DNA from: an archaeon
GTDB lineage: Archaea; Hydrothermarchaeota; Hydrothermarchaeia; JALTZZ01; JALUTC01
Direction of reading: 5' to 3'
Assembly: GCA_027051265.1 (NCBI GenBank)
Contig: JALTZH010000256.1
Span: forward strand, 1 to 7,837
DNA length: 7,837 nt
A model generated the notes under the pieces. The model was not told where the DNA came from. It made no database searches and was given only the letters and a program-made list of their open reading frames with translations. Positions 1 through 5,472 of this stretch are shown one piece after another. The translations under genes and the position numbers were made by a program. Positions within the stretch are counted from its first letter, which is position 1, and every line of letters begins with the position of its first letter.

Positions 1-1
1 A

Positions 2-838
2 TTTGAATATATGTTTACATTAAAATCTGATTGTTATCACTTTTTAGTAGCGTTTGAGTATTTTAACGAGGAACATAAACTCATACTAAATACGTTTTTA
101 AGAAACATGTTCAATATAATTAAATGTTCCATTCTTAACACCTATATCTCCGACATAGAGAAGAAATTATATGAATTGGAAAGATTCTCCTATAAATTGT
201 TACAATTCTTACATCATGATTTCTTAACACCTTTAACAATAATAAAACTAAGTGCACAAGTTCTTAGAGAAAATTATAAAGAAGAGTATATAGTGAAGAT
301 ATTAAAAAATGCTCATAAATTATCAAAATATGTTAAACGAGTTTTACATGCTGCTGATGTATATAGAAAAGCAACGCTTGGAAAATTTGAAGAAGAAATG
401 ATAAATTTAAAGGACTTGATATTGAAAATTCTTAATACTTACAGAGAGGAGATTTTAAAGAGAAAGTTAAAAATAATAAACAATACAAAAGATGTCGTTA
501 TAAAAACGATTAGAGAAGCACTTGAAGGAGCATTAATGGAAATAATAGAAAATGCAATAAAGTTTAATAAAAAGGGTGGTCTTGTAATTATAGACACAAA
601 CATACACGATAACGGTTTAGAAATAATTGTTGAAGATTCTGGAATTGGGATACCAAAGGAAAAACTCAGATATATTTCGATGCCTTTTTCAATAGATATA
701 GAATATACGAGAAAAAGGTATACAACAGGAATGGGTTTGTTTATTGCTAAATCACTACTCTATGCTATAGGTGGATCATTAGACATAGAATCTGAAATAG
801 ATAAAGGAACAAAGGTATACGTAAGAATTCCATTATAG
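2..838 (+). CDS. Sensor histidine kinase, C-terminal part (gene starts before the window)
   Basis: This is the kinase core of a two-component sensor. It autophosphorylates a histidine and passes the phosphate to a response regulator not seen here. Counting from the ATG at 11 (275 residues), the H box HDFLTPL has the phospho-accepting His at about 69. The N box EIIENAIKF is at 178-186, the G1 box DSGIGIP at 209-215, an F-box-like MPF at 224-226, and the G2 box TTGMGLFIAK at 238-247. The reading frame stays open to base 2 with no ribosome-binding site. Residues 14-60 (Phe-Asn-Glu-Glu, then a long helix) look like the tail of a GAF domain, so the true start and the sensor region are probably upstream. 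No membrane segment is visible in this part. The prepilin peptidase begins one base after the stop, which suggests one transcript. The kinase identity is secure; the signal sensed is unknown. Confidence 0.92.
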   Translation, partial: FEYMFTLKSDCYHFLVAFEYFNEEHKLILNTFLRNMFNIIKCSILNTYISDIEKKLYELERFSYKLLQFLHHDFLTPLTIIKLSAQVLRENYKEEYIVKILKNAHKLSKYVKRVLHAADVYRKATLGKFEEEMINLKDLILKILNTYREEILKRKLKIINNTKDVVIKTIREALEGALMEIIENAIKFNKKGGLVIIDTNIHDNGLEIIVEDSGIGIPKEKLRYISMPFSIDIEYTRKRYTTGMGLFIAKSLLYAIGGSLDIESEIDKGTKVYVRIPL

Positions 839-839
839 C

Positions 840-1505
840 ATGACTGAAATAATCTTTATAAAATATATTTTGATTATTATAATTTTGTCAATAGCAACAT
901 ATCAGGATATTAAAACTAGAGAGGTAAATTTATTAATACCATTGGCATTATTTATTCTCGGAATTGCTTTTTCGATTTATGAATATATTAATAATTATAT
1001 AAATATTTATGAGATAATAATTTCAGTTATTATGGGGTTAATAATATTTTTATTCATATATTTCACAGGTTTAATGGGGTATGGAGACGGTCTCATTTAT
1101 CTCTCGTTATCCTTCGTATTCCCATATTTCGATATTTTACCAGCTATCGTTGATATATTTATGAACTCGATCATATTATCTGCAATCATTCCACTAATTC
1201 TTTTGATATACAATATAAAAAATATAAAATATATAAATAATAAAAAAGATATAATTTTGCTGTTCGTTGGATATCCCAAGAAAAAGTCGGAAATTAAAAA
1301 GTTTGAAATAATAATTAAGGACGAAAAAGGTTATAGAATTTTATTCAACGTAGAGAAAACGAACTTTTCCAAACCTTCTGAAAAATCAGAAGAAATTGTT
1401 TGGGTGACTTATGGAATACCTTTTGTCCTATTTATATTTTTAGGAACCATTGTTTATATGTTTTTTAATAATATATTGTTAAAAGTTGTTTTTATTATAA
1501 TATAA
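840..1505 (+). CDS. Archaeal prepilin/preflagellin (type IV) peptidase, A24 aspartic family
   Basis: This is a membrane aspartic protease that removes the short class III signal peptide from archaellin or pilin precursors. The two catalytic aspartates of the family are visible: Asp23 in ATYQDIKTREV just after the first membrane helix, and Asp83 in the GxGD-type motif GYGD (80-83). Hydrophobic helices lie near residues 5-21, 31-48, 57-78, 84-100, 106-126 and 188-220. The final segment (WVTYGIPFVLFIF) resembles the conserved GIPF stretch near the C-terminus of FlaK-like enzymes. At 221 residues it is close to the roughly 230 typical of FlaK. It starts one base after the histidine-kinase stop, with no Shine-Dalgarno, so translation is probably coupled to the kinase. 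Whether it serves archaella (FlaK/ArlK) or other pili (EppA or PibD-like) cannot be decided, because no pilin or archaellum gene is in the window. Confidence 0.88.
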   Translation: MTEIIFIKYILIIIILSIATYQDIKTREVNLLIPLALFILGIAFSIYEYINNYINIYEIIISVIMGLIIFLFIYFTGLMGYGDGLIYLSLSFVFPYFDILPAIVDIFMNSIILSAIIPLILLIYNIKNIKYINNKKDIILLFVGYPKKKSEIKKFEIIIKDEKGYRILFNVEKTNFSKPSEKSEEIVWVTYGIPFVLFIFLGTIVYMFFNNILLKVVFIII

Positions 1506-1510
1506 ATTAT

Positions 1511-1559
1511 ATGATGAAGGAGGTGATCACTGAACAGTGATGATATAGGCAGGAACTGA
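1511..1559 (+). ncRNA. Box C/D guide sRNA 1, with a guide complementary to the 3' end of 16S rRNA
   Basis: All four boxes are present. Box C ATGATGA is at 1511-1517, D' CTGA at 1530-1533, C' GTGATGA at 1537-1543 and D CTGA at 1556-1559. The C-to-D' and C'-to-D spacers are both exactly 12 nt, and D' to C' is 3 nt. This is the compact geometry of archaeal 2'-O-methylation guides, which assemble with L7Ae, Nop5 and fibrillarin. The D' guide (1518-1529, AGGAGGTGATCA) is complementary over 11 bases to GAUCACCUCCU, the conserved 3' end of 16S rRNA. By the D+5 rule it would direct methylation of the C in GAU-C-ACC (E. coli 1533). The D guide (1544-1555, TATAGGCAGGAA) has no target that I recognise. 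No convincing terminal stem flanks the boxes. The RNA starts five bases after the peptidase stop, so it may be processed from that transcript or use a TATA-like stretch near 1469-1477. Confidence 0.88.
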
Positions 1560-1606
1560 TGATGAAGAACTCATGCTCTGAGAGATGATGATGCCTGCTA
1601 TGCTGA
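1559..1606 (+). ncRNA. Box C/D guide sRNA 2, fused head-to-tail to sRNA 1
   Basis: This is a second complete box set. Box C ATGATGA is at 1559-1565, D' CTGA at 1578-1581, C' ATGATGA at 1585-1591 and D CTGA at 1603-1606. The spacers are 12 nt (1566-1577, AGAACTCATGCT) and 11 nt (1592-1602, TGCCTGCTATG), and the D'-C' gap is 3 nt. By the D+5 rule the modified bases would be a U in AGCA-U-GAGUUCU and a G in CAUA-G-CAGGCA; I do not recognise either target. The first base of box C is also the last base of box D of the preceding sRNA, so two separate mature RNAs could not both keep intact boxes. The last nine bases lie antisense to the end of purC, whose Ser-Ala codons supply the complement of box D. 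Eight boxes with regular spacing make chance unlikely. Confidence 0.85.
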
Positions 1607-2293
1607 GATTCTTCTTAAGACTTCCCTGTAATACTCTATTACGTTACCCATGTCCTTTCTATAACGATCCTTATCCATTACTTCTCTTGTCTCTCTATCC
1701 CAGAATCTGCAAGTGTCTGGTGTTATTTCATCGGCAACATAAAGCTTGTTGTTTTTATCCTTTCCAAATTCCAGTTTAAAATCTACAAGTATTATACCTT
1801 TATCATATAAAAATTTCTTCAGAATGTCATTAACTCTTAGGATTATTTCTTTCATCTTTTTCATCTCATCTTCATTGCTTATACCTAAGTTATAGGCAAT
1901 ATCTTCGTTTATCATTGGGTCATGATATCTATCATCTTTAAGACAAAATTCTACAATAGGTTTTTTTAAAACTGTTTTATCTTTGAACGGAAATCTTCTT
2001 ATCAAACTACCCGTTGCTATATTTCTACATATAACTTCTAACGGAATCATTTCTAACCTTTTTGCAATTATTTTATTTGGTTCTTCAAATTTAATATAGT
2101 GTGTAGGTATTCCGTTTCTGTTTAATTCTTCGAAAAGTATAGAAGATATTCTGGCATTTATTTCCCCTTTACCTGCAATAACATCTTTCTTTTTTCCATC
2201 AAACGCTGATATATCATCCCTAAATTCTATAATGACATGATTTTTATCTAATTCATAAACGGTTTTTGCTTTTCCTCTATATAGAAGTTTCAT
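1598..2293 (-). CDS. purC: Phosphoribosylaminoimidazole-succinocarboxamide (SAICAR) synthetase
   Basis: This enzyme ligates CAIR and aspartate, using ATP, to form SAICAR in de novo purine synthesis in the cytosol. The 231 residues match the usual single-domain length. Conserved stretches in order are GKAKTVYE at 7-14 (nucleotide-binding N-terminal lobe), DDISAFDGKK at 26-35, EMIPLEVICRNIATGSLIRR at 81-100, DDRYHDPMIN at 120-129, LVDFKLEFG at 169-177 and ADEITPDTCRFWD at 187-199. The start ATG (2291-2293 on the complement) is where family members begin. No Shine-Dalgarno precedes it. The gene lies 19 bases downstream of the DUF366 gene on the same strand and is probably co-transcribed with it. 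The 3' end runs into the oppositely oriented box C/D sRNA 2, an overlap of nine bases. No other purine gene is in the window. Confidence 0.97.
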   Translation of the reverse strand: MKLLYRGKAKTVYELDKNHVIIEFRDDISAFDGKKKDVIAGKGEINARISSILFEELNRNGIPTHYIKFEEPNKIIAKRLEMIPLEVICRNIATGSLIRRFPFKDKTVLKKPIVEFCLKDDRYHDPMINEDIAYNLGISNEDEMKKMKEIILRVNDILKKFLYDKGIILVDFKLEFGKDKNNKLYVADEITPDTCRFWDRETREVMDKDRYRKDMGNVIEYYREVLRRISA

Positions 2294-2312
2294 AATATAA
2301 AGATTTATTAAT

Positions 2313-2900
2313 TTAAAATTTTATCTCCTTTGTCTTATAGATGTCTTTTTTAATCTTTTCCAGTTCCTCAGCATACTTTATACATACATCCCTAGCTAAA
2401 TTTAACGGATCGTTTCTATAGAAATTTTCCAAACAGGATATTTCAATTGGAGCATCTTCACATTTTATATTAATTGCAAAATGTATTTTCATTGATATAT
2501 TAGAAATGGATGCTATACTAACGGATAACTTTTTTCTTTTATAGTAGAGATCACTGAATCTTCTTTCGACACCGTATTTATAAAGAGCTTCATGGAACAA
2601 GTTTACGAGAAGTCTCTGTCTCAGATATGCAATTTCTATATTTGGAGGTTGAATATCGAAGTGTTCAACAACAACATGTACTAAATCTTTTCCTGAGATT
2701 TTTTCTCCTTTAATTAAATCCAACTGATCAATCATTTCCTCAGTTTTAACATTCATACCACCTCTAAAAATTACAATTGAATCTCCAAGAAGATTAAATT
2801 CTCTCAACGCCCATAACGGTTTCATTTGACTACCATCGTAAAATCTTTCTTCGTATAATTTAATTATCGTAATGTTGCCAGCTTTTAATATCTCTTTCAT
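2313..2900 (-). CDS. DUF366 family protein of unknown function
   Basis: This is a 195-residue archaeal protein of the DUF366 family, which includes the structurally solved Pyrococcus protein PH0223. Signature stretches, recognised from memory of the family, are YDGSQMKPLWALREFNLLGD at 21-40, IVIFRGGMNVKTEEMID at 42-58, DLVHVVVEHFD at 72-82, LRQRLLVNLFHEALYKYGV at 93-111, and RKKLSVSIASISNISMKIHF at 122-141. The fold of PH0223 is related, as far as I recall, to biotin/lipoate ligases and class II synthetases, but no reaction is established. No signal peptide or membrane helix is visible. It is the upstream gene of a minus-strand pair with purC and starts at the edge of a 40-bp spacer shared with a divergent gene. 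The pairing with purC could mean a link to purine or cofactor metabolism; this is inference only. Confidence 0.85.
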   Translation of the reverse strand: MKEILKAGNITIIKLYEERFYDGSQMKPLWALREFNLLGDSIVIFRGGMNVKTEEMIDQLDLIKGEKISGKDLVHVVVEHFDIQPPNIEIAYLRQRLLVNLFHEALYKYGVERRFSDLYYKRKKLSVSIASISNISMKIHFAINIKCEDAPIEISCLENFYRNDPLNLARDVCIKYAEELEKIKKDIYKTKEIKF

Positions 2901-2940
2901 ATAATGAATAAATGAATTTTAGTTTATTTTTTGATTATAT
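2901..2940. promoter_or_regulatory. Divergent promoter spacer between the DUF366 gene and the thioredoxin-fold gene
   Basis: These 40 bp separate two divergent start codons and are almost entirely A and T. There is room only for two overlapping archaeal promoters with leaderless or near-leaderless transcripts. TTTTAGTTTAT (2917-2926) lies about 15-24 bases before the plus-strand ATG. The complement of 2922-2932 (AAAAAATAAAC) lies about 22-32 bases before the minus-strand ATG. Neither is a strong TATA box, and no Shine-Dalgarno is present. The presence of promoters is inferred from gene arrangement. Confidence 0.4.
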
Positions 2941-3222
2941 ATGTCTAAAGTTCTTATTAAAATATATAGAAATAAACCTGCAGGTATAAGGTGTAACGAG
3001 TTAACGATAAATCTTCTTAAAGCACTTGCTGAGATTGTTGAAAAAACTGATAAAGAAATTGTTTTAGAGATAAAAAACTTTACGGAAGATGTTACTGAAA
3101 TATCTGCTGCTCCATCTTTGATAATTAATGAAAAAAAGATATTGGAAAATCCCTTATTAGAGGAGATTAGAAAAAATTATTCTAAAGAGAATCTCAAAAA
3201 AATACTAGAAGAATATGTTTGA
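2941..3222 (+). CDS. Small thioredoxin-fold protein lacking the CxxC motif
   Basis: This 93-residue protein has the outline of a minimal thioredoxin fold. It shows a beta strand (KVLIKIY, 3-9), a helix (about 19-35), a strand (KEIVLEIKNF, 38-47), then the segment SAAPSLIINEKKI at 55-67. In that segment Ala-Pro-Ser marks the cis-proline position, and the two strands that follow are typical of thioredoxin-like proteins. A C-terminal helix occupies 71-92. The usual CxxC is absent: only Cys18 (GIRCNE) lies near the expected N-terminal end of the first helix. A dithiol oxidoreductase role is therefore unlikely; a single-cysteine or non-redox role fits better. It is the first gene of the plus-strand run that continues through the TusE/DsrC-like gene. 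The start ATG abuts the AT-rich spacer, consistent with a leaderless message. Fold assignment is moderate; function is unknown. Confidence 0.7.
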   Translation: MSKVLIKIYRNKPAGIRCNELTINLLKALAEIVEKTDKEIVLEIKNFTEDVTEISAAPSLIINEKKILENPLLEEIRKNYSKENLKKILEEYV

Positions 3223-3259
3223 TTTGTCTTGCAATAAAACAATTTATTTTTTATTTTTT

Positions 3260-3895
3260 ATGAAGGGTTTTAAAATAAACGATGTTGAAATAACATGGTT
3301 AGGACATGCTAGTTTTTTGGTTAAATATAAGGGACTTAATATATACATTGATCCATATAAGTTACCTCAAAATTTAGAGAAAGCGGATATAATCTTGGCA
3401 ACACATGATCACTTTGACCATTGCTCTGATGAAGATATAAACGCGTTAATGAAAGATGATACAATTGTTATTGCTCCAATTAAATGTTCTCAGAAATTTA
3501 AAAGATCCAAAACAATAAAAGAAAACGAAGAAATAGAGTTAAAAGGTATTCGTATAAAAGCAGTGCCAGCATATAATATAGATAAACCTTTCCATCCAAG
3601 AGGAGAAGGTGTTGGATATATCATAACCCTAGGTAACGTTTCAATATATCATGCCGGAGATACAGATCATATACCAGAGATGAAAGATTTAAAACCAACG
3701 GTCGCATTACTTCCTATAGGAGGAAAGTACACGATGAACTATAAAGAAGCGGTTAATGCAACATTAGATATAAAACCAAAAATTGTCGTACCTATGCATT
3801 GTGATAAATTACCAGAAACTATAACGGATCCAAATAAATTTAAGGAACTATTAGAAAGTAAAACAAAAGATATAGAAGTAAAAATATTAAAATGA
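3260..3895 (+). CDS. UPF0173-type metal-dependent hydrolase, metallo-beta-lactamase fold
   Basis: This is a predicted cytosolic metal-dependent hydrolase of the UPF0173 (UlaG-like) branch of the metallo-beta-lactamase fold; the substrate is not known. With the ATG at 3260 (211 residues), the N-terminal WLGHASFLVKYKG is at 13-25 and the metal motif HxHxDH (HDHFDH) at 49-54. The second-metal region YHAGDTD is at 130-136 with the bridging Asp134, GGKYTMN is at 154-160, and the last metal His is in VPMH (180). An upstream in-frame ATG at 3215 would add 15 residues without family similarity and overlap the previous gene. I prefer 3260 because the family homology begins there and T-rich promoter-like DNA precedes it. 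The stop overlaps the start of the TusE/DsrC-like gene by four bases (ATGA), which argues for coupled expression. Confidence 0.9.
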   Translation: MKGFKINDVEITWLGHASFLVKYKGLNIYIDPYKLPQNLEKADIILATHDHFDHCSDEDINALMKDDTIVIAPIKCSQKFKRSKTIKENEEIELKGIRIKAVPAYNIDKPFHPRGEGVGYIITLGNVSIYHAGDTDHIPEMKDLKPTVALLPIGGKYTMNYKEAVNATLDIKPKIVVPMHCDKLPETITDPNKFKELLESKTKDIEVKILK

Positions 3896-4215
3896 TTGAA
3901 GAAATAGAAATAAATGGTAAAAAAATTAAACTCGAAGATGGTTTTCTTAAGAACTTTGATGATTGGAATTTAAACGTCATGTATTTTATAGCTAGAAGAG
4001 AAAATATTGAAATTGATGAGGAAACCGTTGAGTTGGTTAAATATGTTAGAAAAAGATTTAAGGAAGGAAAAACTGTAAGTAAAGCAACGATAGAATTTTA
4101 TATGAAAAGATATGGTAATTTAAAAATCGTTGCTAAAAAAATTAAAGAAAAGTTCCCAAAAGGATATAAACAAATATATAAAATTGCGGGAATACCTAAG
4201 TGTGGATGTCTATGA
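3892..4215 (+). CDS. TusE/DsrC-like sulfur carrier protein
   Basis: This belongs to the TusE/DsrC/DsvC family, small proteins that carry sulfur as a persulfide on a C-terminal cysteine. They act in tRNA thiolation relays (TusE) or in dissimilatory sulfur metabolism (DsrC). The 107 residues match the family length. The N-terminus EINGKKIKLEDGFLKNFDDW at 6-25 is typical, as is the C-terminus FPKGYKQIYKIAGIPKCGCL at 88-107. Cys106 is the conserved penultimate carrier cysteine. The second DsrC cysteine, expected near position 96-97, is replaced by Tyr-Lys, which fits a TusE-like rather than dissimilatory DsrC role. Unusually, Cys104 gives a terminal Cys-Gly-Cys. The start overlaps the preceding stop, and the stop overlaps the next start, each as ATGA. 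No TusBCD, DsrAB or tRNA thiolase is in the window, so the partner is unknown. Confidence 0.85.
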   Translation: MIEEIEINGKKIKLEDGFLKNFDDWNLNVMYFIARRENIEIDEETVELVKYVRKRFKEGKTVSKATIEFYMKRYGNLKIVAKKIKEKFPKGYKQIYKIAGIPKCGCL

Positions 4216-4703
4216 AAGCTGTTATAATTTCTGATACACATGATAACATATTTGCAATAGATGATTTCATTAAAAGTGTTGAAAACGAAGATTTCGAGAT
4301 ATTAATACATGCTGGTGATATAGTAGCACCATTTTCTTTGAGAAAATTTGAAAAGATTCCTTGTAAAAAATATTTTGTCTTCGGAAACAACGATGGTGAG
4401 AAAAAAATACTTAGAGAAATTGCTCAAAAATCGAATATAACCTTAGATGATGTTCTCGAATTAAATCTAAATAAGAAGAAGATCTTAATATATCATGGAA
4501 CATATAAAAGCTTGTTGGATGGTATTATAAAAAGCGAAATATATGATATAGTAATATATGGGCATACGCATCGATTAGAAATAACGAAACGTGGTAAATC
4601 TTTAATAATAAATCCAGGAGAATTGTGTGGATATCTAACAGGGAACAAAACATATGTAATATTAGATTTAAAAACACTTGATACGAAGGTTGTTAAAATT
4701 TGA
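4212..4703 (+). CDS. YfcE/MJ0936-type metallophosphoesterase
   Basis: This is a calcineurin-like metal-dependent phosphodiesterase of the YfcE/MJ0936 family. Characterised members hydrolyse artificial phosphodiesters, and natural substrates are uncertain. From the ATG at 4212 (163 residues) the metal motifs are SDTHDN at 7-12, HAGDIV at 33-38, GNNDG at 58-62, YHG at 94-96, GHTHR at 117-121 and NPGE at 134-137. All expected metal ligands are present, so the enzyme should be active. In-frame starts at 4200 (GTG) and 4206 (ATG) would add two to four residues. I chose 4212 because the family begins MKxxIISDTH and because it reproduces the ATGA overlap seen at the previous junction. Its own stop overlaps the TTG start of the UPF0179 gene. 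Confidence 0.92.
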   Translation: MKAVIISDTHDNIFAIDDFIKSVENEDFEILIHAGDIVAPFSLRKFEKIPCKKYFVFGNNDGEKKILREIAQKSNITLDDVLELNLNKKKILIYHGTYKSLLDGIIKSEIYDIVIYGHTHRLEITKRGKSLIINPGELCGYLTGNKTYVILDLKTLDTKVVKI

Positions 4704-5107
4704 TAGCAATAATACCTAAAAATTTAGCCAAACCTGGATATAAGTTTAAATTTATCGGTACAATTAACGAGTGCAATAAATGTAACTTATTAAACGTTTG
4801 TAAAAATATTGAAAAAGAAAAAGTATATGAAGTAAAAGATATAAAAGATAAGTCTTTCGAATGTATCATTTCTGGTACGGCTATTGTATGTGAAATTTTT
4901 GAGACTGTTATTGAAACGACGGTTGATAAACGTAACGCATACGAAGGTGCAAAAATATCTCTGGAAAAGGAATCATGTCTTGAAATTTCATGTGAAAATT
5001 TTATTATATGTAACAATATACTCCATGGAAAATTTGTTGTTAAAAGAATTTTAAAAGATGTAGATTGCAAGAAAGGATTAAATCTTGTTAAGGTACTATT
5101 AAAATAA
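4700..5107 (+). CDS. UPF0179 family cysteine-rich protein
   Basis: This is a 135-residue protein resembling UPF0179, a family restricted to archaea and of unknown function. The frame contains no ATG. The best start is TTG at 4700, overlapping the previous TGA stop as TTGA and matching the family N-terminus. Nine cysteines stand out: Cys25, 28 and 34 (C-x2-C-x5-C), 55, 64, then Cys93, 98 and 104 (C-x4-C-x5-C), and 123. Their spacing suggests a bound metal, either zinc or an iron-sulfur cluster; this is inferred from the pattern. It closes the plus-strand run; no gene follows for about 550 bases. Cysteine content and position next to a sulfur-carrier gene make a thiol or metal-related role plausible. 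Family assignment is from recalled similarity, so moderately sure. Confidence 0.78.
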   Translation: MIAIIPKNLAKPGYKFKFIGTINECNKCNLLNVCKNIEKEKVYEVKDIKDKSFECIISGTAIVCEIFETVIETTVDKRNAYEGAKISLEKESCLEISCENFIICNNILHGKFVVKRILKDVDCKKGLNLVKVLLK

Positions 5108-5160
5108 TGAATGTAACTATCTAACGAAAGCTTAATTAAAATTATTGTAATAAACCTATA

Positions 5161-5345
5161 GGAGATAATTTATCAAACTGTTCTTCTCCCCCGTGCTAAA
5201 GGGTGATGGGTCTTTGCGAGAAGGTTTACAGTGCTCCGATATGGAAAACTGTGGGATGAGTTAGTACCATGTTAAACTTTTTTCTCTCAGCTTCTCTAAA
5301 CCTATTCTGTTGCCAATTCGACTTAGAGGGCTTTATCGAAACGAG
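5161..5345. other. Non-coding block with RNA-like pairing, class unknown
   Basis: This part of the gene-free stretch is visibly richer in G and C than the surrounding spacer and holds several nested complementary segments. CTTCTC (5183-5188) pairs with GAGAAG (5218-5223). ACAGT (5228-5232) pairs with ACTGT (5248-5252), enclosing TCC/GGA. AAGGTTT (5221-5227) can pair with AAACTTT (5274-5280), followed by a T run ending at 5283 that could be a terminator. AGGTTTA (5222-5228) can instead pair with TAAACCT (5297-5303). A ten-pair helix with one bulge joins 5289-5299 and 5323-5332. I could not match it to the RNase P, SRP, tRNA, 5S or H/ACA features that I know. It may be an unassigned structured RNA or decayed sequence; the strand is undecided. 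Confidence 0.35.
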
Positions 5346-5472
5346 GGTTATATTTAAGACATTATAAATATCCTAATATCTATCCTATTAACGAACTTGG
5401 GCTGATTTGCACGAAAGATAGCGAGACAAGATATTACACTCATTTTTGTATAATTATTAATTTTACAGTATA

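Noticed and set aside
1097-1279. Minus-strand ORF inside the prepilin peptidase
   Set aside because: It is antisense to a well-supported gene with both catalytic motifs.
1518-1524. AGGAGGT as a ribosome-binding site for a small gene
   Set aside because: No start codon with a worthwhile frame follows at a suitable distance; GTG at 1538 stops after three codons.
1511-1606. Simple TGATGA-type tandem repeat or CRISPR-like array
   Set aside because: The repeated words fall exactly at C, D', C' and D positions with spacers of 11-12 and 3 nt, which fits guide sRNAs and not an array or microsatellite.
1585-1779. Plus-strand ORF beginning in the box C/D region
   Set aside because: It is the shadow of the purC 3' end, and its ATG is box C' of sRNA 2.
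4693-5070. Minus-strand ORF of 125 codons opposite the UPF0179 gene
   Set aside because: The plus-strand reading shows patterned cysteines and an overlap with the upstream gene; the antisense reading has no recognisable feature.
5201-5239. GTGATGG and CCGA as a degenerate box C/D RNA
   Set aside because: Both boxes deviate, internal boxes are absent, and spacing does not match the clear examples at 1511-1606.
5290-5316. Minus-strand ACAGAATAGGTTTAG as the conserved region V of RNase P RNA
   Set aside because: It resembles ACAGAAnnnGGCUUA but is one base short, and I found no convincing region I, II or III partner at the right distance.
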